Shown: in pieces, positions 27,857 to 37,579 of the stretch
Numbering within the stretch: position 1 is the first letter of the stretch
Layout of the letters: each line of letters starts with the position of its first letter
Assembly (NCBI GenBank): GCA_023091735.1
Contig: JALKBU010004900.1
Coordinates: 62,001 to 126,000 of the forward strand
Source: Trichomonas tenax
Taxonomy: Eukaryota; Parabasalia; Trichomonadida; Trichomonadidae
DNA: 64,000 bases
Direction: 5' to 3'
Notes under the pieces: model-generated
The model's input: the letters and a program-made list of their open reading frames with translations, nothing else
Told to the model about the DNA's origin: nothing
Databases searched by the model: none
Translations under genes and position numbers: made by a program

Positions 27857-29191
27857 CTAACATTGGGAGACTTGAAGAAGGTCTCCCATTTCTCTAATCT
27901 GTTTCGAGAATTGCTTGCTCTGATCTCTCATTGTGGTCACTTTAAGCTTTAATGCTTGTTTCTTCTTTCTTGTTTCATCAACTTTCTCTCGCATTTGAAT
28001 CAAATATTCATTAATCTGTTCAACAGTTGTTTTCGTTGATAATGTCTGAATAACTTCGACGTCTCTTAGCTTCATACTCAAGTCATCTAATTCTTTCATG
28101 CGATCATTCTTTTGCTCTGTTGCTGCAGTAACTTTTCTACATTGTTCTTGAATATCCTTAATATCTTGATGACTCTGCTTCAATGCCTCCTGCGCTGAAT
28201 TAACAAGAGACTCTAACATCTGCGTTCTCTGTTTCTGTTCATTTATTTGCATTTCCTTGTATAACATATCTTCTTTGATTTTGACACTCTCATCCAACAT
28301 TTTACGCTGATCTCCGCTTTCAAGAGGTTGCAAAACCATACCAGATGCGTATTCAGTACACTCATCTTTGAGCTCTTCTCTACGCTCTCTAAGCTTCTTA
28401 ACATTCTTCTCAGTCTGCAAATAAGGCGTGTGAGTATCTCCAAGAGCCTCCACTCTTGCTATTAAGTCCCTTCTAACCGATGGCATTTGTGGCATGATTT
28501 GTTCCGATAGCTTTGATAATGCTTCCATAGCTTCGCGTAGTTTAGCAGTTTTTTTGATATATGTTTGACACTGATTCGTTATTGAATCGATTTCATCTTC
28601 AAAGTGTTCACGTGTGTTTTCAAAGTTCTCTCTGATGCTGTTCATGAACTTACCAACAGATCTTGAATCTCCGTTCAATAAATTTACGCAAAGCGTTAAT
28701 TCGTCAATATCTTCTGGATCTTCAGTCCTATTTAATAGTTCTATTAAAAACGACATGATCTTTCTCAGATCTGAGTTATTAAATGGACCGATTTTAAGCG
28801 ATTGTTGAGGTATTGGTTGTTCAACTTGGTAAGCTGTAACCATTTGACGTAGAATTTCATCATCGTATGAAATAGTATCGTTCAGCATTACTAAATCATT
28901 CTTTAGTTGGAACAGTTGCGCTTCTAATTGTGTCGCACGATGATGAGAAGCAGCGTAATTTGATGGACATATCTCACTTCCTTTCATGTTTTGGAGGATG
29001 TGAGAAGACCTTTCGACTTTTGCCTTGCGAATTGATTCAACACTGAGATCTTTGATTTCACTTTCTAAAGCGTGCTGTTGTTTTTGCATTTTCTCAAATT
29101 GCTCGCATGAAGCTATAAGGAGGTCTTCCAGCTGTGACCGCTTCAGTTCTCCAACACCATGTGGATTCCCGATATATTTCTTCCACCACAT
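27857..29191 (-). CDS. Coiled-coil protein of unknown function
   Basis: 444 residues, starting MWWKKYIGNPHGVGEL. The N-terminal 110 residues and the C-terminal 270 form coiled coils ('EEQKQRTQMLESLVNS' type heptads). A central more globular part at about 125-185 ('DLRKIMSFLIELLNRTEDPED') resembles a small helical domain. The arrangement resembles intraflagellar-transport or central-apparatus coiled-coil proteins, but I cannot assign it. The gene shares a 47-base divergent promoter with the gene at 29239. Confidence 0.75.
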   Translation of the reverse strand: MWWKKYIGNPHGVGELKRSQLEDLLIASCEQFEKMQKQQHALESEIKDLSVESIRKAKVERSSHILQNMKGSEICPSNYAASHHRATQLEAQLFQLKNDLVMLNDTISYDDEILRQMVTAYQVEQPIPQQSLKIGPFNNSDLRKIMSFLIELLNRTEDPEDIDELTLCVNLLNGDSRSVGKFMNSIRENFENTREHFEDEIDSITNQCQTYIKKTAKLREAMEALSKLSEQIMPQMPSVRRDLIARVEALGDTHTPYLQTEKNVKKLRERREELKDECTEYASGMVLQPLESGDQRKMLDESVKIKEDMLYKEMQINEQKQRTQMLESLVNSAQEALKQSHQDIKDIQEQCRKVTAATEQKNDRMKELDDLSMKLRDVEVIQTLSTKTTVEQINEYLIQMREKVDETRKKKQALKLKVTTMRDQSKQFSKQIREMGDLLQVSQC

Positions 29192-29238
29192 GTTCGCTGT
29201 AGAACTTTAAACGTAAATTATATTACTTGACACATTAC
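29192..29238. promoter_or_regulatory. Minimal divergent promoter, 47 bases
   Basis: Only 47 bases separate the two start codons. The plus-strand start lies inside ACATTACATGGCAAAAG (29233-29249), a one-mismatch match to the TTACATGTCA element, so regulatory and coding signals overlap. No TCACTTTT-type Inr is visible. Confidence 0.5.
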
Positions 29239-30507
29239 ATGGCAAAAGTCAAATTATTATTTCAAAACGTGACAATGACAAACTTGATCGAATTTGGAAG
29301 CGATTTCCCAATATCTAATGGAATAAAATCCGTATTAGATAGGTGTAAATCATATAAGGCAGTCGTGAAATTTGTCAGAACTCTATTAGCAGTTTGTTAT
29401 GTTTATGAAGATAATTCAATCCTAATTATTCCACTAAGATTATTACAAACATCGAAAGCATGCCGTGAAATTGCAGAATATGTTTCAAATCCGCAATCAA
29501 AAACCTACAATGGAATATTATTCGCAAAATATCAAAGTAAAATCCGTGAAGTATGTTCTTTACCAGGAGATATACCAAAATTTATGGTTATTCTTGAATC
29601 TGGTGAATCACACACATATGTTTTCCCACTAGATTCGGATCCTGTTTCAACATCAAAGCGTTTCAATTTGGCTGGGTTGATAGAATTATGCAAGATTTAC
29701 TATCCCTATATTGTTTGTTACATCAAAGAATCAGAAAAATGTATAGTTTACGCTGCAACTTTACTGAATGATAATCTAAAATGGTCAAAACAATGCATTA
29801 CCGCTGAAATAAATCCATTTGTCGTTCAGTCTCCGTCAATATATATTATTAAAGAAGACGGTTTATATGGTTGTGCTCTCGATGAAACTGGGCAAAGAAT
29901 CTTCCCACGAGAACTAACGAAAGTTTTTGATGGAAAAGGACTAGTTCATATCAAAATGACGAAAGGTTTTTACACATATTATCCAGAAACATCAGAAATA
30001 CTTAAAGTTGAAGGACCTAAAATATCACGTTCAAAGTTAGATGAACGCGCGCGCAATGCTCAAGTATTATTTGCAATTGGTCCAGTTTTAATCGGACTGT
30101 GTCAGAAATCAATTATGGAATTTGATTTTGTCACAGGACAATTTAAATATGAGAAAGAAGTTGCAGAAACAAAGAATTGGATCTTGAGTCTCGAGGAGTC
30201 ATATGGTGCTGTGATGTTCGGCTCTGTATCATATTCTCTTACAAACTCAGGTGTTCCACCCCTAATTAACTTATACGCGAGCCCGAAGGATATCAAAGAT
30301 CAATTAATGCATGCAAAGACTGCTACTGGAACGGTAGCAACATCAATTATCTTAATGGCAAATAGATCTCCATATCTTGCTGCAACACTTATGAAAGATG
30401 AGCTGAAAGCAGAGCTTAGCATTACTCCAGCTCCTGGATCAATGCAAGAATTCCTTCGTCCGACATTGATGAAGATCAGTACTCTTCTCCAGAACAAACC
30501 TGAATAA
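29239..30507 (+). CDS. Protein of unknown function, beta-propeller-like
   Basis: 422 residues from MAKVKLLFQN; the frame upstream starts at a TTG. Alternating hydrophobic strands throughout ('SILIIPLRLL', 'KFMVILESGE', 'YIVCYIKESEKCIVYAA', 'YIIKEDGLYGCALDE', 'VLIGLCQKSIMEFDF') suggest a beta-propeller, possibly of the CNH or divergent WD type found in trafficking proteins. The C-terminal 60 residues are helical. No signature settles the family. The gene lies directly upstream of, and in the same direction as, the FKBP gene, but 150 bases separate them and each probably has its own promoter. Confidence 0.7.
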   Translation: MAKVKLLFQNVTMTNLIEFGSDFPISNGIKSVLDRCKSYKAVVKFVRTLLAVCYVYEDNSILIIPLRLLQTSKACREIAEYVSNPQSKTYNGILFAKYQSKIREVCSLPGDIPKFMVILESGESHTYVFPLDSDPVSTSKRFNLAGLIELCKIYYPYIVCYIKESEKCIVYAATLLNDNLKWSKQCITAEINPFVVQSPSIYIIKEDGLYGCALDETGQRIFPRELTKVFDGKGLVHIKMTKGFYTYYPETSEILKVEGPKISRSKLDERARNAQVLFAIGPVLIGLCQKSIMEFDFVTGQFKYEKEVAETKNWILSLEESYGAVMFGSVSYSLTNSGVPPLINLYASPKDIKDQLMHAKTATGTVATSIILMANRSPYLAATLMKDELKAELSITPAPGSMQEFLRPTLMKISTLLQNKPE

Positions 30508-30621
30508 AATGTTTATTTTTTTCGACTTAAATATTATGAATATTCTTCAAAACCTGCCAATTAATCCCATATTACATATTTATAATAGAGTCTGCTTAGG
30601 CATATTAAATATTGATTTATT

Positions 30622-30670
30622 TGTCATGTAAAATTAATGCGTCAAATAGTGTTGGGAAATGTCAATTTTT
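30622..30670 (+). promoter_or_regulatory. TGTCATGTAA and ATGTCAATTTTT upstream of the FKBP gene
   Basis: The reverse complement of TTACATGACA is at 30622-30631, and the start-proximal ATGTCAATTTTT is at 30659-30670. If the latter marks transcription start, translation would begin at the second ATG (30683). Confidence 0.45.
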
Positions 30671-31090
30671 AAATTTAAAAAAATGTTTTTCACTTTCCTT
30701 CATTTAATATCAGCAATATCATCAGACAAACCATATGCACCGGATATCAAGATCGGATGCCTCAACAGATCACAAGACAAATGCAAAAGAATAGTTACAG
30801 AGACAAGTATTGTTTATTGTCACGTTGTCGCCCGCGTAGAAACTCAATTATTGCCAATTATCGATACAAGAGCTACTGGAAATCTATTAAGAATTAAAAT
30901 GGACTCACCAAAAGTTATTCCAGGATTCACCAAAGGTTTGCTTCAAGCTTGTCTTTATGAAACACGTAGAATTACAATTCCACCTGGCTTAGCATATGGT
31001 GAGCAATATGTAGATGGATTGTTTGATCCAGATTCTACGTGGATCGCTGATGTCGAGATTATGGACATAGTTGATAGTAACATTGTATAA
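30659..31090 (+). CDS. Secretory-pathway FKBP-type peptidyl-prolyl isomerase
   Basis: 143 residues from the first ATG, or 135 from the second at 30683. A hydrophobic stretch 'MFFTFLHLISAISS' acts as a signal peptide and fits the second start better. The rest is a short FKBP domain: 'KVIPGFTKGLLQACLYETRR', 'ITIPPGLAYGEQ' and the closing strand 'WIADVEIMDI' match FKBP13-type sequences, where the second motif reads '(L/I)xIPxxLGYGE'. FKBPs isomerise proline bonds and assist folding in the ER. The usual Trp of the binding pocket (GW) is Phe here (GF). No KDEL-type retention signal is seen at the C-terminus (DSNIV). Confidence 0.85.
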   Translation: MSIFKFKKMFFTFLHLISAISSDKPYAPDIKIGCLNRSQDKCKRIVTETSIVYCHVVARVETQLLPIIDTRATGNLLRIKMDSPKVIPGFTKGLLQACLYETRRITIPPGLAYGEQYVDGLFDPDSTWIADVEIMDIVDSNIV

Positions 31091-31336
31091 AATTTCAATC
31101 GTGATTGCTTTCAAATTTACATTCGAGGATATAATTCTAATAAAATTTATTTAATTCTTATTTATGATTTAATAAGCTATTTTTATGTGGGAGCATAACA
31201 ACCATCCTACCAACTAATTTAGATTATATTAAGAATCAAACATAAATATTATAACAAACAAAACATTTACTAATATGCCTACGAGAATGAAGCTATGTGC
31301 TTTTGAACGACACTTTTCAGTGGTGCATTATCCATT

Positions 31337-31993
31337 CTATTTATTACCAAATGCAGCGCCTAGGTACCAATAAACTTCATCTGTTAGTTTATCTACACTA
31401 AAATTAATAATTCCACCATGTTCAGAGTTCACAGGAATGCCAAAGTGCTCCATAATTTGTGTAACTCTTAATATATCATCAGGATTATTGAAATTATTAA
31501 TTTTTTCAAGTAAATTCGCTTTATCTTTAGCATTCATTGATAATTGATCGTGTGTATATTTGTCATCTTTTGGAAGTATTGCTTTGACTCCTGATGGAGC
31601 CGATTTGAATAACTTTTCTAATTTAACAACTTGATTCAAGACTTTTTCGGACATTTGAGACATATTGATCGGGTTAATCTCTTTGATATATTTTTCGAAG
31701 AAATTTTGGCATTGGTTTGTATAATCGACAATAATTTCATCTTGCTCGTTGAATTTTCTTGAATTGCTGAATATTAACTTCATGTCAGTCATCCAGTTAT
31801 CGAAAGAAAGATATTTTCCGCTCTCTAATTTATTCAGAATAGTATGAAGATCTTGTGGATTTTTAATAATTGTGTAATAGCCATGAACACTTGCAGAAAC
31901 TGGATCTCTGAAAATTCCAAACGCTGGATTTTCATACATTTTCCTAGTGATTTTTAGAGCATGCTCAAGCTTAATTTTCTCAATACCAGACAT
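31337..31993 (-). CDS. Bromodomain protein
   Basis: 218 residues. Residues about 10-105 are a bromodomain: 'FRDPVSASVHGYYTIIKNPQDLHTI' covers the ZA loop, where 'YYTIIKNPQDL' corresponds to YY.II..PMDL. 'FSNSRKFNEQDEIIVDY' carries the acetyl-lysine-binding asparagine region NxxxFN. The C-terminal half is helical and ends 'VDKLTDEVYWYLGAAFGNK'; its role is unknown. Single-bromodomain proteins of this size are common in trichomonads and read acetylated histones. The sense strand has TGTCAAAATC 13 bases before the ATG. Confidence 0.9.
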   Translation of the reverse strand: MSGIEKIKLEHALKITRKMYENPAFGIFRDPVSASVHGYYTIIKNPQDLHTILNKLESGKYLSFDNWMTDMKLIFSNSRKFNEQDEIIVDYTNQCQNFFEKYIKEINPINMSQMSEKVLNQVVKLEKLFKSAPSGVKAILPKDDKYTHDQLSMNAKDKANLLEKINNFNNPDDILRVTQIMEHFGIPVNSEHGGIINFSVDKLTDEVYWYLGAAFGNK

Positions 31994-32678
31994 GGAAACT
32001 GAATTGATTTTGACATAATTAATTTACGTGTCAAATTAATCATAAATGCCTTCAAAGCTTTATCAGGATACAACAACCTGAACACTTTAAAGTAGCTCTG
32101 ATTGATTCATTATCTCTTTGATTTAGACATACAAAACAAAATTATTTAAAGCTATATACCTGAAATTTTAAAACTTTGCCCCACACAATTTTTCTAAATT
32201 TTTTCATTTTTGTCCCAAAAATGAATTTTATGAAAATGCAAATAAATATTTTAATAGATACATTACAGCTCTATATTATTGGCTGATTTAAAATAGAAAA
32301 TTTCTTATCTAAACCCAAAAATATTAACATTTTTTGTTTTCAGAGTGGGTGCAAAGGTCGAAAATCAAGGGTAAAACTCAATGTGGTAAGGAAGAGCTTA
32401 TAGTTTGTATATTTAAGGGCGAATATAAATTAAGATTCAGATAACATAAAATATTATGCTTGGAAAATTCAAGGAAAAAGAACAAAACAAATTGATAAGT
32501 TAAATAGCAACACATGAATGCAAGCAATACAACTTGTATTAAGTATATAAAACATGTAAAAAAAATTATAACGTGGAAATAAACAAGTATTATTTCAAGA
32601 TAATGGACTCAAACGATCGTAGATTTGATTTGGTGGTAGAGTGGAAGTAGCGCTCTGAATCTAAGGGTGAAAATCACG
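31994..32678. other. Intergenic divergent region before the Rab gene
   Basis: 685 bases, AT-rich. TTACGTGTCAAATT (32024-32037) is a one-mismatch copy of the recurrent element. Around 32625-32680 a stretch (GGTGGTAGAGTGG) looks superficially like a tRNA A box, but no T-arm or anticodon arm could be folded. No coding remnant was recognised. Confidence 0.4.
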
Positions 32679-33302
32679 ATGGACAAGTGTCATAGATTCA
32701 ACAATAATGGCACTTTTTCCCAGAAGCTCACAATGCATAGGAATAAAGTCGTACTTGTTGGAACCACTCACACTGGTAAAACGTCAATCGTCCAGCGCTA
32801 CGTCAACGGTCAATTCATGATCAACTCGGTTTCTTCGATGCAAGCTGCATTCTTCCAGAAAAGTATGATAATAAACAGCAAAGAACAACAGCTTGAAATA
32901 TGGGACACTGCCGGCCAAGAGAGATTTAGGTCTCTCACACCAGTGTATTATCGCGACGCTCGTGTGGCCATTGTTGTTTTTGATATAACCGATGCAAACA
33001 GCTTTTCAAAGGCAAAACAATGGATAAATGAGCTCAAGACATCTCGTGGGGATACAATTTCCTTGATTTTAGTTGGCAACAAATCAGACCTCGATTTTAT
33101 CAGAGTTGTTCAAATGCAAGAGGCTAGACAGTATGCCACATTGCTCGACATACCTTATTATGAAACAAGTGCAAAAACAGGCATAAATATCGAGGATTTA
33201 TTTATGCAAGTTGCTGCTCTCATTGCTTCAAGCCCGATGGAGAGCATTGAAGGAGCACAAAGTATCACACAAACGCAAAGCACACGTGGGACCTGTTGCT
33301 AG
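32679..33302 (+). CDS. Rab-family small GTPase, Rab5/21/22-like
   Basis: 207 residues from the first ATG; an upstream GTG is not used, and an internal Met at 32733 would give a more usual 189. All GTPase motifs are present: P-loop GTTHTGKT, WDTAGQE, NKSD and ETSAK. The C-terminus is CC, for geranylgeranylation. 'ERFRSLTPVYYRDARVAIVVFDIT' and 'SVSSMQAAFFQK' resemble the Rab5 group (human 'ESTIGAAFLTQ'); the switch-I threonine is serine here, which may still bind magnesium. Rab5-type GTPases control early endosome fusion and recruit CORVET, whose Vps18 subunit is encoded later in this window. Confidence 0.93.
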   Translation: MDKCHRFNNNGTFSQKLTMHRNKVVLVGTTHTGKTSIVQRYVNGQFMINSVSSMQAAFFQKSMIINSKEQQLEIWDTAGQERFRSLTPVYYRDARVAIVVFDITDANSFSKAKQWINELKTSRGDTISLILVGNKSDLDFIRVVQMQEARQYATLLDIPYYETSAKTGINIEDLFMQVAALIASSPMESIEGAQSITQTQSTRGTCC

Positions 33303-33538
33303 CATTTTATTAATGTTAATTTTTCTTTCTTGTTATTATATATAGATAAATCTATCTTTCTATTCTTTAATGTCTCACTAACTTACGTGAATTCAATACA
33401 TATCTAAAATCCACAAAAGCGATACCAGGCAAAATCATAAAAAATAGCTCCAAAAAATGAATCACGGATTTTGTTTATTTTTATATATTTTCATACAGGG
33501 TTAATTTTTGTTTTTTGGTTTTGATATTAATAAAAAAA

Positions 33539-34129
33539 TTACCAGTGCCAACTCTCCTTATTAAAGTAAGATGATGCCTGGTCAATTGATTGAAACTGGG
33601 AGAAGAAAGTATCCGATTTTTCTTCGTCATCGTAAGACGATTTTGGTTCCCAAAAGGAAGGAAGTGGTTTTGTTGACGGCTTGCATCCATCCGTCCTTAT
33701 TGGGATCCATGTCTCGGTGTCGCTGTCGGAGTAGTCAACTTCGTTCAAATTGTTTTCTTCCATGGAATTGAACTGTTGAACGAATTCAGTGTCGAATTGA
33801 TCAAGCCGAATGTCGTGCAGGCGTAATACTTCGCGATACAATCCACGAACTTGCTCCTGAATTTGAAGCTTACGTTGATTTTCAGCTTCCTTCTCGTCAT
33901 CTGTTTGTTTTTCAACAGTGAATTCATCTCCACTGCTGACACCTTGTTCGGCCAAGGTCTTCTCGTCGTCTAGACGAACTCCTCTCAAAACAAGAACAAT
34001 CTGTTTATCCGAGGAGGAGGTGAGTTGGACTAAACTGCGGAGTGAAGCTCCAGTTGCGCACGAATACGCCTCCACAGGAAGCGTTTCGCCATGAGGCCAC
34101 CTCACGAAGATGCGCAAGATTTCACTCAT
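33539..34129 (-). CDS. Ubiquitin-like-domain protein
   Basis: 196 residues from MSEILRIFVRW; an upstream in-frame TTG is not used. Residues 1 to about 72 form a ubiquitin-like beta-grasp: 'EILRIFVRWPHGETLPVE', 'IVLVLRGVRLDDEKTLAEQG' and 'SGDEFTVEK' follow the order of ubiquitin strands, with the 'L..G..L.D..TL...GV..G' pattern clear. There is no C-terminal Gly-Gly, so it is a fused ubiquitin-like module and not a modifier. The rest is acidic and helical, ending in Ser, Asp and aromatic residues (ESWHW). The partner is unknown; proteasome or segregase binding is a common role of such domains. Confidence 0.75.
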   Translation of the reverse strand: MSEILRIFVRWPHGETLPVEAYSCATGASLRSLVQLTSSSDKQIVLVLRGVRLDDEKTLAEQGVSSGDEFTVEKQTDDEKEAENQRKLQIQEQVRGLYREVLRLHDIRLDQFDTEFVQQFNSMEENNLNEVDYSDSDTETWIPIRTDGCKPSTKPLPSFWEPKSSYDDEEKSDTFFSQFQSIDQASSYFNKESWHW

Positions 34130-35827
34130 CAACAGCCGTGAACGATAGCTTTACAAGTTCACAAACAAACGTCAAGTTAGAAAATGATTTTATTAGTTAT
34201 TTGTATTACAAATTATATTATGATACTATATAAATGGAAATTTGATAATAATATTAGAGGAATAACGAAATATCGCAATGAAAAGTCTGAAAGTGTGATG
34301 TATATACTTCAACAGCAACATTATGCCTAATTACCTAATTCGTTGCTTGTTCTGACGAACCTTTGAATTATGATTTGAATTCGTCATATTTTTTCTGCCA
34401 ATCATTTCCTACGAACGAATTTATGGATTTTCTTGGAAAATTTTTCAAAATGTAAAATTTAAAAATTGTAAAAATTACCTCAAATTTCATCCAAATACCT
34501 AATAGATAAGTTTAATATCGAAATAAAACTACAAAAATGTTACTTTATTCATCTAAAAGAAGTTCCCGCAAAAATTGAAGTATGAAACTAGAATTTGTCA
34601 AGATTTAAATAAATATAGCAAAATTGGAGGACATTTTTATTGTCATTGATATAAGCTGCAAATAAAGCTTGATTGACTGCTTTTCCCGTCATGAATTCAT
34701 TAGGTATTATATTCTTCGACATAAATATCGTCATATTTCTTAGATTACACAGCAAATAAATCGGCAAATCTCAAGAATAATATCGGGCAAACTTTGAGTG
34801 AATAATATACATATATAGAGCAAAAACATCAATACATCATTTGAACTTTGGAATATGTCAGATTTGATTTTACATGTCAAAATTAAATTTCGACCGTTAA
34901 CACCTTTTTATCACACTCTAAGAAGGAAAATAGAATGTACAATCTATGTAGTCAGCAATTTTTATGATAAAATTTGCCAAAATCTAGTTTTCGAAATGTC
35001 AATGTCTGATCTTTTCATTTACCGATAACATGATTTTTTGACCCCCTGACCATCCTCACCCCAAGAGGTGGGAGGGAAAGTCGAACGTAAGCCAGGCATA
35101 AAAACAAATATTCGAAGAAATGAACTATTAGCAAATCGCAAAAACTCAACAAAATGTTACAAAATACAATTCATTCTAATCTCTATTAAAAATTACAGAT
35201 ATACTTCCATTGCAATTTTTCTAAATTACTCACAGATAAAGAGATATTGATCAAAGAATGTTCATTTTAGAAAAACAGCATTTTCTCGAAATTTACTCGA
35301 TTAATCACCAATTTTTATTTGGTTAAGCAGTTGCATATATACCCATCAGTTGATATCGAAAAGGTCACGAGAAATCTAATTATATATAAAGACAATTAAT
35401 ATTGTTCCAGAAATTAATTTAATTAAATTGTGCTCAGAATACCTTTAGCCACCAATAATTTTTCTTGCAAGTTCAAACTTAGCTCAGTCTATTGATCTCG
35501 GCACTCCATAATGGTTTTTCGAAATCATATAGAGAAATATTGTGATTCAATATAGATCTAGATCCATCAAACTTCAAAAATATACTCTAAAAGTCGTCAT
35601 TTTGCACTTGATAATGATGTGCCTACCATAATGGACTGCATATATGATTGCAATGAAGCTAATAGATTTAACCTTCGAATGATCTCTCTTTTTTGTGAAT
35701 CAGTATCAGATTTTTATCTGCAAATCAGAATTCATAGTACGAGTGCGATCTAAAGAAGAGATGTATGGTCTCAATAATTTCAATTTGTTAAAAATGTCAA
35801 TTTTGAAAAAATTGACAAAAATTTAGA
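34130..35827. other. Long intergenic region with a GC-rich hairpin island
   Basis: About 1.7 kb, the longest gap in the window and mostly very AT-rich. It holds an exact TTACATGTCA (34870-34879) continuing into AAAATT. A GC-rich island at about 35041-35095 can fold CCTCACC (35054-35060) against GGT plus GAGG (35067-35075) around a six-base loop. ATGTCAATTTTG (35794) and TTGACAAAAATTT (35813) precede the transporter start. I support no gene here; short frames starting at GTG are not credible. Confidence 0.45.
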
Positions 35828-37186
35828 ATGGAAAGTTCAAAAGTTAAAGAGGCACGAACACTTGGATTCCACCTATACAGACTTATATCGGTGTTTGCGC
35901 TGTTGGCGTATATTTTAGCACAATATTATTTCCATTATGGAATAGATGAACGAAAGAATGTAATGAAAAAGGCTTTAAATCTTACAGACAAGAACTTCAA
36001 CAAGGTTAAAATCCCGTATTTAATTAGCACGACGATTGGAATCATTATATTCCCGATTTTTTTGGATGTATTCAAGCCAACATTGATTTTAATTATCTTA
36101 TCAATCATTCAAGCAACTGCCGCAATCCTAATTGGCGTTTCTGCACAGGTTAAATACCATGCTTTCTGTGCAACTCTATTTGGGTTATTTTCAGGTATTG
36201 GATATTGCTCAACATTTAAAGTTATATCAGTATGGTTTACAAAGGAGCACTATAATCTTGCGTTCGGTGGTCTAATATTTTTCCAAAAAATAATTTTTGC
36301 TATTTTTCATGATATTCACAAATTAAATATCGATGTGCTTCTTGACAAACATCAATGGAACTTAATATTCTTTGTTTCAGCAGGTTTGCTCATAATTTCT
36401 GTGAGCGCTTATTATTTATCAGATGTTCCTGAAGGACATGACTATATGACTGTCAATCCAGAAGAAGAAACACCTTTCTCGATGTTTGAAGAAAAACCAA
36501 CCAATCCAACTGCAATGTATAGATTCAGAGAATGCAAGAAACATATAATTGAAGCGCTTAAAAGCAAAAACTTTTATTTTCCACTTATATATATTGGTAT
36601 ACATCTCACACTTTGTAGTGAGTTGAATCTATCGATAAATGAACCAGCAAATTTCCATTTCACCTCGAAACAAATGAGCATGATAAACCTTTTATCAGAC
36701 AGTGGAGCGGCAGCAGGACTGCTCATTTTCTCGCTCTTATCGAATTGCATTCTTCAGAAACATTTCATCCTTCTTGCTGTTGACATATTAGATCTTATAT
36801 TATACATAATATTCATATTTATTGGCAAGAAGTACAAAATTATAATCTGGGAGATTTTCCCATTTTTATTGAGCATGTTCACAATATCACAGATAGCGAT
36901 ACTTATTCCTCTTATTTCGAAGAACTTTGATCTCTCTGTAGTTAGTTATATCGCATCAACAGGCCTTCTCCTTAATAACATTTTCTCATGGATCGTTCCA
37001 TATCTCAGGGAATTCGTCAAGAAAAAAATCAAAAGTACAGATGAATGGAAGAACAATATTGCTTTATATTATGGCTCGACAGCTGGTTTGATATCCATTC
37101 TAACTGTATTAGCTTTCTTTGTGAGAGAAGTCAAGAGGATTAATGAATACTCCTCGGAATACTCAATGGCCAGCGCTATTATTTGA
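35828..37186 (+). CDS. Twelve-TM transporter, MFS-like
   Basis: 452 residues with twelve hydrophobic helices in two groups of six, separated by a polar loop at about 205-240 ('PEEETPFSMFEEKPTNPTAM'), as in the major facilitator superfamily. The first helix is 'LYRLISVFALLAYILAQYYF' and the last 'YYGSTAGLISILTVLAFFV'. The usual MFS loop 2-3 motif (GxxxDRxGRR) is not recognisable, so the family assignment rests on topology. The substrate is unknown. Distribution of charge puts both ends in the cytoplasm. Confidence 0.75.
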   Translation: MESSKVKEARTLGFHLYRLISVFALLAYILAQYYFHYGIDERKNVMKKALNLTDKNFNKVKIPYLISTTIGIIIFPIFLDVFKPTLILIILSIIQATAAILIGVSAQVKYHAFCATLFGLFSGIGYCSTFKVISVWFTKEHYNLAFGGLIFFQKIIFAIFHDIHKLNIDVLLDKHQWNLIFFVSAGLLIISVSAYYLSDVPEGHDYMTVNPEEETPFSMFEEKPTNPTAMYRFRECKKHIIEALKSKNFYFPLIYIGIHLTLCSELNLSINEPANFHFTSKQMSMINLLSDSGAAAGLLIFSLLSNCILQKHFILLAVDILDLILYIIFIFIGKKYKIIIWEIFPFLLSMFTISQIAILIPLISKNFDLSVVSYIASTGLLLNNIFSWIVPYLREFVKKKIKSTDEWKNNIALYYGSTAGLISILTVLAFFVREVKRINEYSSEYSMASAII

Positions 37187-37369
37187 AGTTATATTCTTTT
37201 CTTTTATTATTATTCGGAAATAAAGTTTTAATATTTGCTATTTTAATTAAGGAGCATTTACAAAAAAATAAGGAGTAAATTTATAAAATTTATATATAAA
37301 ATACAATGTGTTTTGTGGTAATGTTTATTGAGTGTTGATACACAGAAAAGTGAACATAAATTTTGAAGA

Positions 37370-37498
37370 ATGGACGATTACTTGAATCCGTTGATGTATG
37401 CTCCTCCACCAATTCCAGCAAATAAGAAGCTAAACGAACCAAAAAACGACAAAAGACGCTCTGACAGTGATTCTGAGACAGATGACAACAAAAAATGA
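37370..37498 (+). CDS. Small proline/acid-rich frame, 42 residues
   Basis: An ATG frame reads MDDYLNPLMYAPPPIPANKK, then a charged tail ending in ETDDNKK and a TGA. It is in the same phase as the LIM frame that starts at 37580 but is separated from it by stops. It could be a small gene, an upstream frame, or a detached 5' piece of the broken LIM gene. Support is limited to composition. Confidence 0.35.
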   Translation: MDDYLNPLMYAPPPIPANKKLNEPKNDKRRSDSDSETDDNKK

Positions 37499-37579
37499 TT
37501 ATTGAAAAATTACTACACAGACAAACACATAGATTCTAAGCTAAACGAGATGTAGCAGAAAGAATACAAAAAATCCGAT

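Noticed and set aside
32625..32690. tRNA-like stretch (GGTGGTAGAGTGG, short complementary ends ATCGT/ACGAT)
   Set aside because: No anticodon arm or T arm could be folded at the right spacing, and no GGTTCNANNCC B box is present.
18441..35147. Mobile-element pair suggested by shared GACCCCCT and TCGCAAAACTCAA-like strings near 18441 and 35041
   Set aside because: The two strings differ in relative orientation and spacing at the two places, so they do not define a common element; no terminal repeats or target duplications were seen.
35068..35250. 60-residue frame in the long intergenic region
   Set aside because: Starts at GTG, overlaps the GC-rich hairpin and has no homology signal.
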